A stretch of DNA of 20,249 nucleotides from Sphingomonadales bacterium. GTDB taxonomy: Bacteria > Bacteroidota > Bacteroidia > UBA7662. The first letter of the stretch is position 1. The number at the start of each line of letters is the position of its first letter. The stretch is from positions 1 through 20,249 of the forward strand of contig VHBD01000010.1 in the NCBI GenBank assembly GCA_016872125.1, given 5' to 3'. The notes beneath the pieces are model-generated. The model searched no databases. It had not been told where the DNA came from and saw only the letters and a program-made list of their open reading frames with translations. A program made the translations under genes and the position numbers. Shown in pieces: positions 6,542 through 15,193 of the stretch.

Positions 6542-7839
6542 GGACCTTGAAAACAATAGTCCTTGAATACTGAATAGTCTGCAGGCATTCGTAGCGAAAG
6601 AGAATCTTTCTGCATAAGTTTTGAAATGGAAACAGGCAGTTCCAGTTTGAAGTCCACGACCCGCTGGACCGTATCAAAAAATTTAATAGGATGTGCCGTT
6701 GCGGCAAATATACCTGGAGCTTTTGAATGATGTTCTTGGAACTCCTGCAAGGCTAATAAACCTACAGCCCCATGCGGATCTAGCAAATAGTGGCATTCTG
6801 CATAGGTGTCTAGCATTATCCTTTCGGTTTGTACATCTGTATAACGATAGGCAGCAAGGTCATTTTTCAAGGCTTCCAAATCTTTGTCATACAATTCCAT
6901 TATGCGAACAAAATTACTTGGAGAGCCAACGTCCATCGCATTGGAGATAGTATGTATTGTGCTCTTAGTCTCATATTTCCCATTTTCCAGGAACCGAGGC
7001 ACAACGTCATTTTGATTGCATGCAGCAATGAATTTTTTTATCGGCAATCCAGATTTTTTTGCAAGCAAACCGGCACATATATTACCAAAGTTTCCACTCG
7101 GTACAGAAACAACAGGTGGTTCGATATCATTCGGCCATTGTTTCCAAAGCATGAAAAAGAACAATTGTTGCGGGATCCATCTTGCAACATTTATAGAATT
7201 GGCAGAAGTTAGAAATATTTTTTTTCTCAGTTCTGTATCAGAAAACGCTTGTTTGACCAAACGCTGGCAATCATCAAAATCACCTTCTATTTCAAGGGCA
7301 TGAATATTTCCTCCCATGGCGGTCAATTGTTTTTCTTGTACCGCACTTACTTTACCCGACGGAAAAAGAATGACCACATCCACGCCTTCAATACCATAAA
7401 AGCCATCGGCAACCGCACCTCCGGTATCTCCTGACGTAGCCACTAAAACGGTCATTTTCCGGTCCTGATCTTTTACAAAACGGCCCAAACAACGACTCAT
7501 AAATCTTGCTCCCACATCCTTAAATGCAAGTGTATTACCATGAAATAATTCCAAAACAAACTGATCTTTTTGGACTTCCTTCAAAGGAATGGGAAAATCA
7601 AATGCCTGTTCAACAAGATCAAAAAGCTCATCCTCTTTCATGCATTCACCGACATAAGGCATTAGAATACGATAAGCGATTTCCTCCAATGATTTTGTTT
7701 TCAACTCGCCAAAAAAATGTTTATCGAATGTGGGTATTGTATCGGGAAAATATAAACCACCATCAGGAGCCAAACCCTCAATGGCAGCATCTCTAAAACT
7801 AACCAGTTCAGATTTTCTATTGGTGCTATAATATTTCAT
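6538..7839 (-). CDS. thrC: Threonine synthase
   Basis: Converts O-phosphohomoserine to threonine with pyridoxal phosphate; last step of the pathway, in the cytoplasm. The 433-residue length and N-terminus (MKYYSTNRKSELVSFRDA, GLAPDGGLYFP) match the bacterial class of ~430 residues. The PLP lysine is Lys107 in LAFKDVGARFM, and the phosphate-binding loop SGDTGGAV is at 136-143. SGNFGNICAGLLA is also conserved. It starts 12 bases after the thrB stop and overlaps capA by 4 bases. Codons are AT-rich (20 G+C in the 60 bases 7201-7260), like thrA and asnB and unlike capA. Confidence 0.97.
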   Translation of the reverse strand: MKYYSTNRKSELVSFRDAAIEGLAPDGGLYFPDTIPTFDKHFFGELKTKSLEEIAYRILMPYVGECMKEDELFDLVEQAFDFPIPLKEVQKDQFVLELFHGNTLAFKDVGARFMSRCLGRFVKDQDRKMTVLVATSGDTGGAVADGFYGIEGVDVVILFPSGKVSAVQEKQLTAMGGNIHALEIEGDFDDCQRLVKQAFSDTELRKKIFLTSANSINVARWIPQQLFFFMLWKQWPNDIEPPVVSVPSGNFGNICAGLLAKKSGLPIKKFIAACNQNDVVPRFLENGKYETKSTIHTISNAMDVGSPSNFVRIMELYDKDLEALKNDLAAYRYTDVQTERIMLDTYAECHYLLDPHGAVGLLALQEFQEHHSKAPGIFAATAHPIKFFDTVQRVVDFKLELPVSISKLMQKDSLSLRMPADYSVFKDYCFQGP

Positions 7840-7851
7840 TGAACGGCATCC

Positions 7852-8778
7852 TTATTGTAATTCTAATATTTCAATTCCATGTTGAGCTGGTCTTGTTACA
7901 TAGGATTTACATTCTAACTGAATTTTATCAAAAACTGATTTCATTTCCGATTCTACTTTTTCAGCGGTTTCCAAGTTTTTACTGAACATGAACACACTGG
8001 GGCCACTGCCACTGAGGCCGCCACCCATAGCTCCACTCTGGATGGCTATCTGCTTGACTTCATCAAATCCAGGAATCAACTTGCTTCTCACAGGCTCCAC
8101 AATTACATCCACCAAAGAACGTGCAATTAGGTCTAAATCATTCATACAAATTCCGCTTACCAATCCGCCCACATTCGCCCACTGCATAACTGCTTTTTTT
8201 AATGGGATATCAACGGGGAGAATTTCTCTAGCAAAAGATGTCTTGATTTCAATCTGGGGATGGACAATGCTGACAAATAAGTCTGGATTGTTCAATTTGA
8301 CAATGTCAAGATTCTGGGCGTCTCTGATAAGCACGGTACCACCTAAAACACAAGGAGCCACATTATCGAGATGTCTAGACCCACTCGCCATTGCTTCACC
8401 CTCCATCGCCAGTAAAAGAAGCTCATTATCTGTAAATGGTTTACCTAACAACTCGTTCACAGCAACGACAATTCCTGCTGCACTAGCCGCACTGGAACCA
8501 AGTCCGGAGCCAGGCTTTATTTTTTTATCAATGGTCACATCAAATCCTTCCTTGTATGCCAGTTTGCTGATGAACGCCTGCAAAGAGACCCCTGCGATGT
8601 TAATCTTTGGATCTTCAGAAAGTCCGTATGAATCCTTGTGGTAAATCGAAATTCCAGATACTGTTCTTTTTGAAACTTGAATGATGTCGAATGGTTCCTG
8701 TAAAGCCATACCTAAAGCATCAAAACCACAACATAAATTGGAAAGTGTTCCAGGTGATTTTACTGTTATGGTTTGCAT
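7852..8778 (-). CDS. thrB: Homoserine kinase (GHMP family)
   Basis: Phosphorylates homoserine with ATP, giving the substrate for ThrC. The 308-residue protein has the GHMP ATP loop KPGSGLGSSAASAAG at 89-102, an N-terminal VKSPGTLSNLCCGFDALGMAL, and the C-terminal motif GGGLSGSGPSVFMF. All key segments are present and the length is normal. The ATG is only three bases after the thrA stop, and thrC follows 12 bases after its own stop, so the three are one transcript and likely translationally coupled. Confidence 0.97.
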   Translation of the reverse strand: MQTITVKSPGTLSNLCCGFDALGMALQEPFDIIQVSKRTVSGISIYHKDSYGLSEDPKINIAGVSLQAFISKLAYKEGFDVTIDKKIKPGSGLGSSAASAAGIVVAVNELLGKPFTDNELLLLAMEGEAMASGSRHLDNVAPCVLGGTVLIRDAQNLDIVKLNNPDLFVSIVHPQIEIKTSFAREILPVDIPLKKAVMQWANVGGLVSGICMNDLDLIARSLVDVIVEPVRSKLIPGFDEVKQIAIQSGAMGGGLSGSGPSVFMFSKNLETAEKVESEMKSVFDKIQLECKSYVTRPAQHGIEILELQ

Positions 8779-8781
8779 AGT

Positions 8782-11241
8782 CTATTTTTTTGTTGCTCTG
8801 ATGATATCGGCAAAAACACCGCTTGCCGTTACTTCCGCCCCGGCGCCTGCCCCTTTAATCACCAATGGCTGTTGCTGATATCGGTCCGTATAAAACAATA
8901 CAACATTGTCTTTCCCATAAAGATGGTAAAAATCGTGGTCAGAGCCAACTTGTTGTAAACCCACACTTGCTTTTACACCATCGAATGACGCTACAAATTT
9001 GAGTTTTTTGTCCTCTTTCTTTGCCGACTGATAAAGTGATAAAAAATGAGGTTCGTGTTTTTTCATTGATTCATAAAAATCCTGAATTGAACCTCTCATA
9101 CATTCATCAGGCATAAAACCAATGTTTTCAACCTCATCAAACTCCATCTTTATACCTGTTTCCCTGGCCAGAATCAAAATTTTTCTCATAACATCCGTTC
9201 CGCCTAAATCAAGTCTTGGATCTTGTTCTGTATAACCCTCCGATTGAGCTAAAGCCACTACATCAGCAAATGAAGTGCATCCATCATAAGTATTGAAAAC
9301 AAAATTCAATGTACCACTGAGAACAGTCTCCATACGGTGGATCGTATCTCCACTATTCACCAAATCATGGATGGTCCCTATAATGGGCAATCCAGCTCCC
9401 ACATTGGTTTCAAATAAAAAATGGGTGTTGTATTCTTTGGCTAGATCTTTGAGTTTACGATAACGACTATATTGGGAAGATGCGGCTATCTTGTTGCAAG
9501 CCACAACCGATATGCTCTTCTCCAAAAGTTTTTCATACAAATCTGAAATCGCTTCATGCGCCGTAATGTCTACAAAAATGGAGTTTCTGAGATTCAAAGA
9601 AATCAGCCTATCAACAAATTGTTTCGGATCGGCTGAAACTACTTCAGCTATCGATTTCTCCCACTCCATCAAATCAATACCCGATTCATTCACCACCATC
9701 CTACGGCTGTTCATGATTCCAATTACCCTTAGCTGCATGGAGAGACTCTGCTGTAAATTCTGCTGCTGATTTTGAATTTGTCCGATTAATTTCTTTCCTA
9801 CATTTCCGGTACCGGCAATGAATACATTGATTTGTTTGTAAGAGGTTTCAAAAAATTCTTCATGTAGCACATTTACCGCTTTTTTTACAACGCTTGTGCT
9901 GATGACAGCAGATATATTCATCTCGGATGAACCTTGAGCAATAGCTCGGATGTTGATACCATTTCGCCCCAAAACACCAAACATTTTACCACTGATCCCG
10001 GTATGCTTCTGCATCTGTTCACCAACAACTGCTACAATAGATAAATTGTTTTCAGCGACCACTGGATCAATTATTCCCGATGAAATTTCACGATCAAATT
10101 CTGAATTCACCGATTGCAGAGAAACATTCACCTTGTCTTCATCAATACCAACTGTAATGGAATACTCAGAAGAACTCTGAGTGATAAAAATAACATTTAC
10201 AGAGTGACGGCCTAAGGCTTCAAAAAAACGTTTTGAAAAACCTGGCATACCAACCATCCCAGAGCCTTCAAGAGTTATCAAACTCACTTTGTTGATGGAG
10301 GAAATACCGGTAATGAGTGATGAGGCTGATTGTATAGATGAACCATACGCATTTTTATCATTCGCAGAGATGACGGTTCCTTTGTCTTGAGGGCTGAATG
10401 TGTTTTTCACCCAAACAGGAATGTTAGCTTTCATCACGGGTTGTATGGTCGGCGAATAGATCACTTTCGCTCCAAAATGGGATAATTCCATAGCCTCACG
10501 GTATGTGACAGAAGGAATAATTTTAGCGTTTACACATAAACGTGGGTCTGCAGTCATCATGCCACTAACGTCGGTCCATATTTCAAGCGAATCTGCACTC
10601 AAAGCGGCTGCGATTATGGCAGCTGTGTAATCAGATCCGCCTCTTCCAAGCGTGGTCGTATTCCCCTCTGAATCTGATCCGATAAATCCAGGGACAATAG
10701 AAAGAGCATGCGAAACAGAGAAATAATCGACGATCTGTTTGTTTGTTTTTTTGAAATCCACCAAAGCATTGCCAAAAAGCGCATTTGTTTTGATGATAGT
10801 TCTGGCATCTACCCAATTTGTTTTTGAGCCTGAATGGGTGAAAGCTTCTGAGATGATCATGGAGGAGAGAAGTTCCCCGAAAGAGACAACACGATCCTGT
10901 GTTTTTTTTGTGAGTTCGCTTATCATATGGATGCCCTGCATAATTTTTTTCAAATCATTGAGGCTCTCTTTTAAAAGATGTAAAACAGCACTATTCTCAT
11001 TCGGTATCAATTCAACAATCAAGGATTGATGTCTTGATTCAATTTCATCGAGCATGGTATTATAATTGGAATCTCCTTTTGATGCAGCATCTGCGCAAAG
11101 GAGAAGCATATCGGTCACACCACCCAATGCTGAAACAACTATGACCTGAGAATCATACTTGTTACCAGACACAATTTGAATGACCTTTTTGATATTATTG
11201 GCGTTGGCTACGGAAGACCCACCGAATTTTAGTACATGCAC
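8782..11241 (-). CDS. thrA: Bifunctional aspartokinase / homoserine dehydrogenase
   Basis: Catalyses the first and third steps from aspartate to threonine. The 819-residue length matches the fused enzyme (E. coli ThrA 820). Residues 1-~290 are the aspartokinase: KFGGSS at 5-10, FGELLSS, and GRGGSDYTAA at 199-208. Residues ~318-465 hold two ACT-like regulatory domains (KVSLITLEGSGMVG; LSIVAVVGEQM), which usually sense threonine. From ~472 the dehydrogenase begins with the NAD(P) loop FIAGTGNVGKKL, later FETNVGAGLPII and VLSGTLNFVF. The start is GTG at 11241-11239; an ATG just inside is out of frame. The gene follows asnB by 43 bases. I saw no leader peptide rich in Thr or Ile codons and no attenuator hairpin in that gap, so control by attenuation is not supported. 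It is AT-rich (21 G+C in 9001-9060). Confidence 0.97.
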   Translation of the reverse strand: MHVLKFGGSSVANANNIKKVIQIVSGNKYDSQVIVVSALGGVTDMLLLCADAASKGDSNYNTMLDEIESRHQSLIVELIPNENSAVLHLLKESLNDLKKIMQGIHMISELTKKTQDRVVSFGELLSSMIISEAFTHSGSKTNWVDARTIIKTNALFGNALVDFKKTNKQIVDYFSVSHALSIVPGFIGSDSEGNTTTLGRGGSDYTAAIIAAALSADSLEIWTDVSGMMTADPRLCVNAKIIPSVTYREAMELSHFGAKVIYSPTIQPVMKANIPVWVKNTFSPQDKGTVISANDKNAYGSSIQSASSLITGISSINKVSLITLEGSGMVGMPGFSKRFFEALGRHSVNVIFITQSSSEYSITVGIDEDKVNVSLQSVNSEFDREISSGIIDPVVAENNLSIVAVVGEQMQKHTGISGKMFGVLGRNGINIRAIAQGSSEMNISAVISTSVVKKAVNVLHEEFFETSYKQINVFIAGTGNVGKKLIGQIQNQQQNLQQSLSMQLRVIGIMNSRRMVVNESGIDLMEWEKSIAEVVSADPKQFVDRLISLNLRNSIFVDITAHEAISDLYEKLLEKSISVVACNKIAASSQYSRYRKLKDLAKEYNTHFLFETNVGAGLPIIGTIHDLVNSGDTIHRMETVLSGTLNFVFNTYDGCTSFADVVALAQSEGYTEQDPRLDLGGTDVMRKILILARETGIKMEFDEVENIGFMPDECMRGSIQDFYESMKKHEPHFLSLYQSAKKEDKKLKFVASFDGVKASVGLQQVGSDHDFYHLYGKDNVVLFYTDRYQQQPLVIKGAGAGAEVTASGVFADIIRATKK

Positions 11242-11284
11242 AATTAAAGAGTCTGAATAGGTTTATGATGGATGAAATTGTGGG

Positions 11285-12952
11285 TTATTTGTAGGCGTCT
11301 TTGTGAATCGAAACGACAGCTCGTCCTGATGGATCATTCAGATTCATGAAAGAGGCATCCCATGCGAGAGCTTCAGGCGTACTGCATGCCACTGATTTCA
11401 CCGAGGGAACGCAACGTGCTGCATAATCTGAAGGAAACAACTCGCTAAAAATTGAACGATAGTGATACTCCTCCTTTGATTGTGGCGTATTTATTGGGAA
11501 ACGATGAATTGCTTTTTCCATCTTCTCATCAGAAACCAACTCCATTGCCTTGGCTTTCAATGCATCGATCCAGCCATAACCAACACCATCTGAAAACTGT
11601 TCTTTCTGACGCCATGCTATGGATTCAGGAAGGTAATCTTCAAATGCTTTTCTCAATATCCATTTTTCCATTTTGCCGTTAGAAGCCATTTTATCTTGTG
11701 GATTCAGGCTCATGGCAATATCCATAAAATCCTTATCTAGAAAAGGTACACGCCCCTCGATCCCCCATGCCATAAGCGATTTGTTCGCCCTCAAACAATC
11801 ATATAAATGAAGTTTCCCAAGCTTTCGAACCGTTTCTTCATGAAAACTTTTTGCATCAGGAGCCTTGTGAAAATAGAGATATCCTCCAAAAATCTCATCA
11901 GCACCTTCTCCTGAGAGCACCATCTTTATACCCATTGACTTTATGACTCTGGCTAAGAGATACATGGGTGTTGATGCTCTGACAGTAGTTACATCATAAG
12001 TCTCAAGATGATAAATTACATCGCGTAACGCGTCAAGTCCCTCCTGAACGGTAAAATGAATTTCGTGGTGGATGGATCCTATGTGTTTTGCCGCATCTCG
12101 TGCGGCATTTAAATCAGGCGATCCCAATAGTCCAATGGCAAAAGAATGAAGCTGCGGATACCATGCCTGCTGACTGTCATCGGTTTCGATACGCATGGAT
12201 GAGAATTTCTTTGCGATGGCCGATACAATTGATGAATCCAACCCCCCGGACAACAGCACACCATAAGGCACGTCAGACATCAACTGTCGATGAACCGCAT
12301 CTTCCAACCCTTTTCTAAGTAAGGAAATATCGGAAATACTGTTGTTGACGGATTCGAATTTCTTCCAATCGCGTTCAAACCATTTTTGTGGTACCAAGGA
12401 AATTTTGCTGTAAATGAAATGACCAGGAGGGAATTCCTCGATCCTATTGCATTGACCTTCAAGTGCTTTCAACTCAGATGCAACATAAAGATGTCCTTCT
12501 AAATCCCATCCCAAATAAAGGGGAACAATTCCCATATGGTCTCTGGCAATCAGGTAAGCATCCTGAACTGAGTCATACAGTGCAAATGCAAAAATGCCAT
12601 TCATTTCATCCAAAAAATTTTCTCCCTTTCTTTCGTACAATGCAAGAATAACCTCGCAATCGGATTGAGTTAAAAACGAATATCCACTTAGGCTATTCCT
12701 CAATTCGCGGTGATTGTAGATTTCTCCGTTGACCGCAAGAGCAATTGATTTTTCTTTATTCAACAGTGGCTGTCCTCCAGATTGAGGATCGACGATGGCT
12801 AATCTTTCGTGAGCAAGAATGACTTTTTCGGTTGCATAAATCCCAGACCAATCCGGACCGCGATGCCTGATTTTTTTAGACAGGTTCAGGATGACTTGAC
12901 GGTATGAGGATGCATTTTGTTTTTCTGAAAAAAATCCAAGAATTCCACACAT
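11285..12952 (-). CDS. asnB: Asparagine synthase (glutamine-hydrolysing), AsnB type
   Basis: Makes asparagine from aspartate, ATP and glutamine. The 555 residues match bacterial AsnB. The N-terminal glutaminase has the catalytic Cys2 (MCGILGFF, so the start is fixed), Arg50 (AHERLAIVD), NGEIYNHREL at 75-84 and Asp98. The synthetase domain has the ATP loop SGGLDSS at 235-241 and GEGADEIFGGY further on. It is the first gene of the likely operon with thrABC and capA; both branches use aspartate. The 60 bases upstream are very AT-rich and could hold the operon promoter (TTG followed at 19 bases by TATAAG), but the match to the phylum consensus is weak. Immediately upstream lies the IS30 relic. 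The gene is AT-rich (20 G+C in 12601-12660). Confidence 0.97.
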   Translation of the reverse strand: MCGILGFFSEKQNASSYRQVILNLSKKIRHRGPDWSGIYATEKVILAHERLAIVDPQSGGQPLLNKEKSIALAVNGEIYNHRELRNSLSGYSFLTQSDCEVILALYERKGENFLDEMNGIFAFALYDSVQDAYLIARDHMGIVPLYLGWDLEGHLYVASELKALEGQCNRIEEFPPGHFIYSKISLVPQKWFERDWKKFESVNNSISDISLLRKGLEDAVHRQLMSDVPYGVLLSGGLDSSIVSAIAKKFSSMRIETDDSQQAWYPQLHSFAIGLLGSPDLNAARDAAKHIGSIHHEIHFTVQEGLDALRDVIYHLETYDVTTVRASTPMYLLARVIKSMGIKMVLSGEGADEIFGGYLYFHKAPDAKSFHEETVRKLGKLHLYDCLRANKSLMAWGIEGRVPFLDKDFMDIAMSLNPQDKMASNGKMEKWILRKAFEDYLPESIAWRQKEQFSDGVGYGWIDALKAKAMELVSDEKMEKAIHRFPINTPQSKEEYHYRSIFSELFPSDYAARCVPSVKSVACSTPEALAWDASFMNLNDPSGRAVVSIHKDAYK

Positions 12953-13012
12953 AACTAAGAAATATTTAACTTATATAAATCAATCGCTGGGTTCAACTTA
13001 AAAGTGCAATTT

Positions 13013-13287
13013 ATGAAAAAAAACTACACTTAGCTAAGTTTTGATTAAAGGCATAAAATTAAGGCTCTCCTTCAGGAGGGAAGGAGTCAAAAAGAAATCA
13101 CCCAACAAATTGGGGTACATCCTTCGACCCTATTCTAGGAATTTCGTGGCAATACGGCTCGAAGAGGCCCTACAGCAAGTTGTTACAGCGCTTGAAATGC
13201 CTAACGCAAGACGACGGAACGCCATATCCACCAAGCCAAAGCCCTTAAATTCAACGATTACATGAAGCAAAGAGATAGATTATTAGG
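13013..13287 (+). pseudogene. Decayed 5' end of an IS30-family transposase gene
   Basis: Read from ATG 13013 in one frame, the 335-base gap between asnB and mnmE gives MKKNYT*LSFD*RHKI, then KALLQEGRSQKEITQQIG, VHPSTLF*EFRGNTARRGP, SCYSA*NA*RKTTERHI and KALKFNDYMKQRDRLL. This is the N-terminal helix-turn-helix region of IS30 transposases (usual form: YTQLT-EQRYKI, then QKEIA--IGVHPSTISRE--RN). Five stops break it, at 13031, 13046, 13136, 13193 and 13202, but no frameshift is needed over ~90 codons. Three of the stops (TAG, TAA, TAA at 13031, 13046 and 13202) are one C-to-T change from the expected Gln codons. The catalytic DDE part, about two thirds of the gene, is missing, and the match ends at the mnmE stop. 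I see no terminal inverted repeats. The element cannot move. Confidence 0.8.
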
Positions 13288-14673
13288 TTACTTACCGATG
13301 CAAAATTTCGAGAAGATAGCGCCGAGCAAATCATCGGCTGCGATATCCCCGGTAAGTTCAGCCAAAGACCGCAACACGGTTCTCATCTCTTCGGCCAGCA
13401 GTTCGGTCCCCAGGTTTTGTTGAAGCCCGTTCACAATGCGCTGTAGCGCAGCAGCAGCTTGATCCAGGGATTCCCTTTGCCGAACATTCACGGCCACAAA
13501 ATCACCTGCAAGGCGACCCAGGTCCACCATGTCGAGCATCCTTTGGCGCAACACCTCCATTCCCTGCCCCGTCTGGGCCGATATTTCCACCAAATCCGGA
13601 AAACGCTGCAGCCACTCGGAGCGATGGCCGGATTCAGCAGGCAAATCGACTTTGTTCAAGACTACCAAAACTTTGCTTTGGGCTCCTGCCAAGTTTAACA
13701 GGTTCATCCAGGCTTCCTCGGGGTATTCATCAATGCTGGCTACCATCAACACAAGGCCGGCATGGATAAGTTTTTGGTGGGTGCGTGCAACACCCATTTG
13801 TTCAACGGCATCGTTCGATTCACGAAGGCCCGCAGTATCCATCAATCGAAAAGTGATTCCCTCAATAACACAAGGTTCTTCAATGGTGTCCCGGGTGGTC
13901 CCGGGTTGATCCGAAACCAAGGCCCGGGCATCTTGCAACAACGCATTGAGCAAAGAGGACTTCCCGGCATTCGGTCGGCCGGCCAACACGGTTGGAACTC
14001 CTTTGCGGATGACTTCCCCGGCTGCAAACGAATCCTTTAGAGAAACTACCTGGGCGTGCACAGATAACACCAGGTTGAGCAAGGATGTTCGGTCGGCAAA
14101 CTCCACATCTTCTAAGGAAAAATCCAATTCCAATTCCAGCAAGGCCGCAAATTCCGTCATGCGTTCCCGCAATGCCGCAATTTTGCGCTCAAAGCCGCCT
14201 TCCAATTGGTTCATCGCCAATCGATGCGCCAATGGGTTTTCGGCGGCAATCAAGTCTGCAACGGCCTCTGCTCTGCTAAGGTCCATTTTGCCGTTGGTGA
14301 AGGCCCTCCAGGTGAACTCCCCGGGCTGGGCCATACGTACCCCCTGCAACGAAGTGCATAAGGTCAAAAATCGGTTGACCACGTAGGGTGATGCATGCAG
14401 GCCCCATTCCGCACAATCTTCGCCGGTATAGGATGCCGGAGCATCAAAGGTGGTGACCAACGCCCGGTCCAACAAGGCATCTCCATCCCATAGGGCAACC
14501 AACCTGACCATGCGAGCAGGCCAAGGAGCTGCATGCAGCGGCTTTTGGGTCAAATGCGACACGACGACTTTGCTCAATGGGCCTGAAACCCGGACCAAAC
14601 AGACTGCTCCCTGCCCTGCTGGGCTCAGAGGGGCCACGATGGTGTCATCAGGCTGGTACAACGGTGCTTGCAT
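13288..14673 (-). CDS. mnmE: tRNA modification GTPase MnmE (TrmE)
   Basis: With MnmG it modifies U34 of certain tRNAs (carboxymethylaminomethyl group at C5). The 461 residues are complete. The N-terminal folate-binding domain shows TIVAPLSPAGQGAVCLVRVSGP and YTGED. The G domain, inserted in the helical domain, has G1 GRPNAGKS at 232-239, DTAGLR from 279 and NKVD at 340-343. The protein ends in the family signature CIGK at 458-461, whose Cys is the functional residue. The usual E-x-x-CHG stretch after YTGED reads EWGLHAS here, a mild deviation. The stop abuts the IS30 relic. No clear terminator follows. The start ATG is separated by 112 bases from the divergent Pta-like gene. Confidence 0.97.
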   Translation of the reverse strand: MQAPLYQPDDTIVAPLSPAGQGAVCLVRVSGPLSKVVVSHLTQKPLHAAPWPARMVRLVALWDGDALLDRALVTTFDAPASYTGEDCAEWGLHASPYVVNRFLTLCTSLQGVRMAQPGEFTWRAFTNGKMDLSRAEAVADLIAAENPLAHRLAMNQLEGGFERKIAALRERMTEFAALLELELDFSLEDVEFADRTSLLNLVLSVHAQVVSLKDSFAAGEVIRKGVPTVLAGRPNAGKSSLLNALLQDARALVSDQPGTTRDTIEEPCVIEGITFRLMDTAGLRESNDAVEQMGVARTHQKLIHAGLVLMVASIDEYPEEAWMNLLNLAGAQSKVLVVLNKVDLPAESGHRSEWLQRFPDLVEISAQTGQGMEVLRQRMLDMVDLGRLAGDFVAVNVRQRESLDQAAAALQRIVNGLQQNLGTELLAEEMRTVLRSLAELTGDIAADDLLGAIFSKFCIGK

Positions 14674-14785
14674 GAGGCTGTTTTTCGCGAAATTGTTGGT
14701 GAAATTTGTTTAACAACGATGAAATTTAACGTGGATTTCCTAATTTGGAGTTTCATTCAATTGCATACTGCGCTACGATTATCCC

Positions 14786-15193
14786 ATGGATAAGCTCGAC
14801 AAAATACGCTCTTGGGCAAGGAATTTGGAAGATCCAATTCTCTGCTTTGTGGAAGGTGCTCAACCGGAGGTTGTTAAATTGGCCAAAGCCATCTTGGAGG
14901 AACAAATTGCCGAGGTGGTTTTGCTGGGCGATGAGCTCGAGGTCTTTGACCAGTGCAAGAAATACCGTTTGCCCGAAAGCCGATTGTACGGGGTAATTAA
15001 CCCCCTTAATCCTCCTGATCTGGAAAACTTGTTGGAGGAAAAGATGGAAGAGTCCGGGGAAACCGATCGCAAAGCGGTCCTTAAATGGATGAAGAATCCC
15101 TTGAATTTGGCGCAGACCTTGTGGCTACGAGGGGATGTGGATTGGGTGATCCAATCGCTGGAACCCCTCACAGACCCTCCTGTCCAGGAATAA
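14786..15193 (+). CDS. Half-length phosphotransacetylase-like protein (N-terminal part only)
   Basis: This 135-residue product resembles the first ~130 residues of the phosphate acetyl/butyryl transferase (PTA_PTB) domain. DPILCFVEGAQPEVVKLAKA corresponds to the opening strand and helix with its PEGE-type motif, IAEVVLLGDELEV to the second strand, and MKNPLNLAQTLWLRGDVDWV to the usual RDP-YFG-M-V-LG-ADG segment. It then stops after PLTDPPVQE, where a full enzyme would continue ~190 more residues with the CoA and acetyl-phosphate site, so catalysis is unlikely. The frame is uninterrupted and well biased, so it could be a real small protein, or the remains of a gene cut when the neighbouring minus-strand gene was joined here. 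Its end overlaps that gene's end by 26 bases. The family match is by eye. Confidence 0.6.
   Translation: MDKLDKIRSWARNLEDPILCFVEGAQPEVVKLAKAILEEQIAEVVLLGDELEVFDQCKKYRLPESRLYGVINPLNPPDLENLLEEKMEESGETDRKAVLKWMKNPLNLAQTLWLRGDVDWVIQSLEPLTDPPVQE

Noticed and set aside
6542..6556. TTG start giving CapA five extra residues
   Set aside because: The ATG at 6541 has the ATGA overlap with thrC, which is the better start.
7988..8644. 218-residue plus-strand open frame opposite thrB
   Set aside because: It lies wholly antisense to a clear thrB and shows no signal peptide, motif or neighbour support.
11242..11284. Threonine attenuator or leader peptide before thrA
   Set aside because: The 43-base gap has no Thr/Ile-rich short frame and no terminator hairpin; the same holds for the 60 bases before asnB.
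13041..13265. 74-residue open frame between asnB and mnmE
   Set aside because: It is the +1 shadow of the IS30 relic; the neighbouring frame with stops carries the recognisable transposase sequence.
13946..14386. 146-residue plus-strand open frame opposite mnmE
   Set aside because: Antisense to the conserved MnmE helical domain; low-complexity composition typical of a shadow frame.
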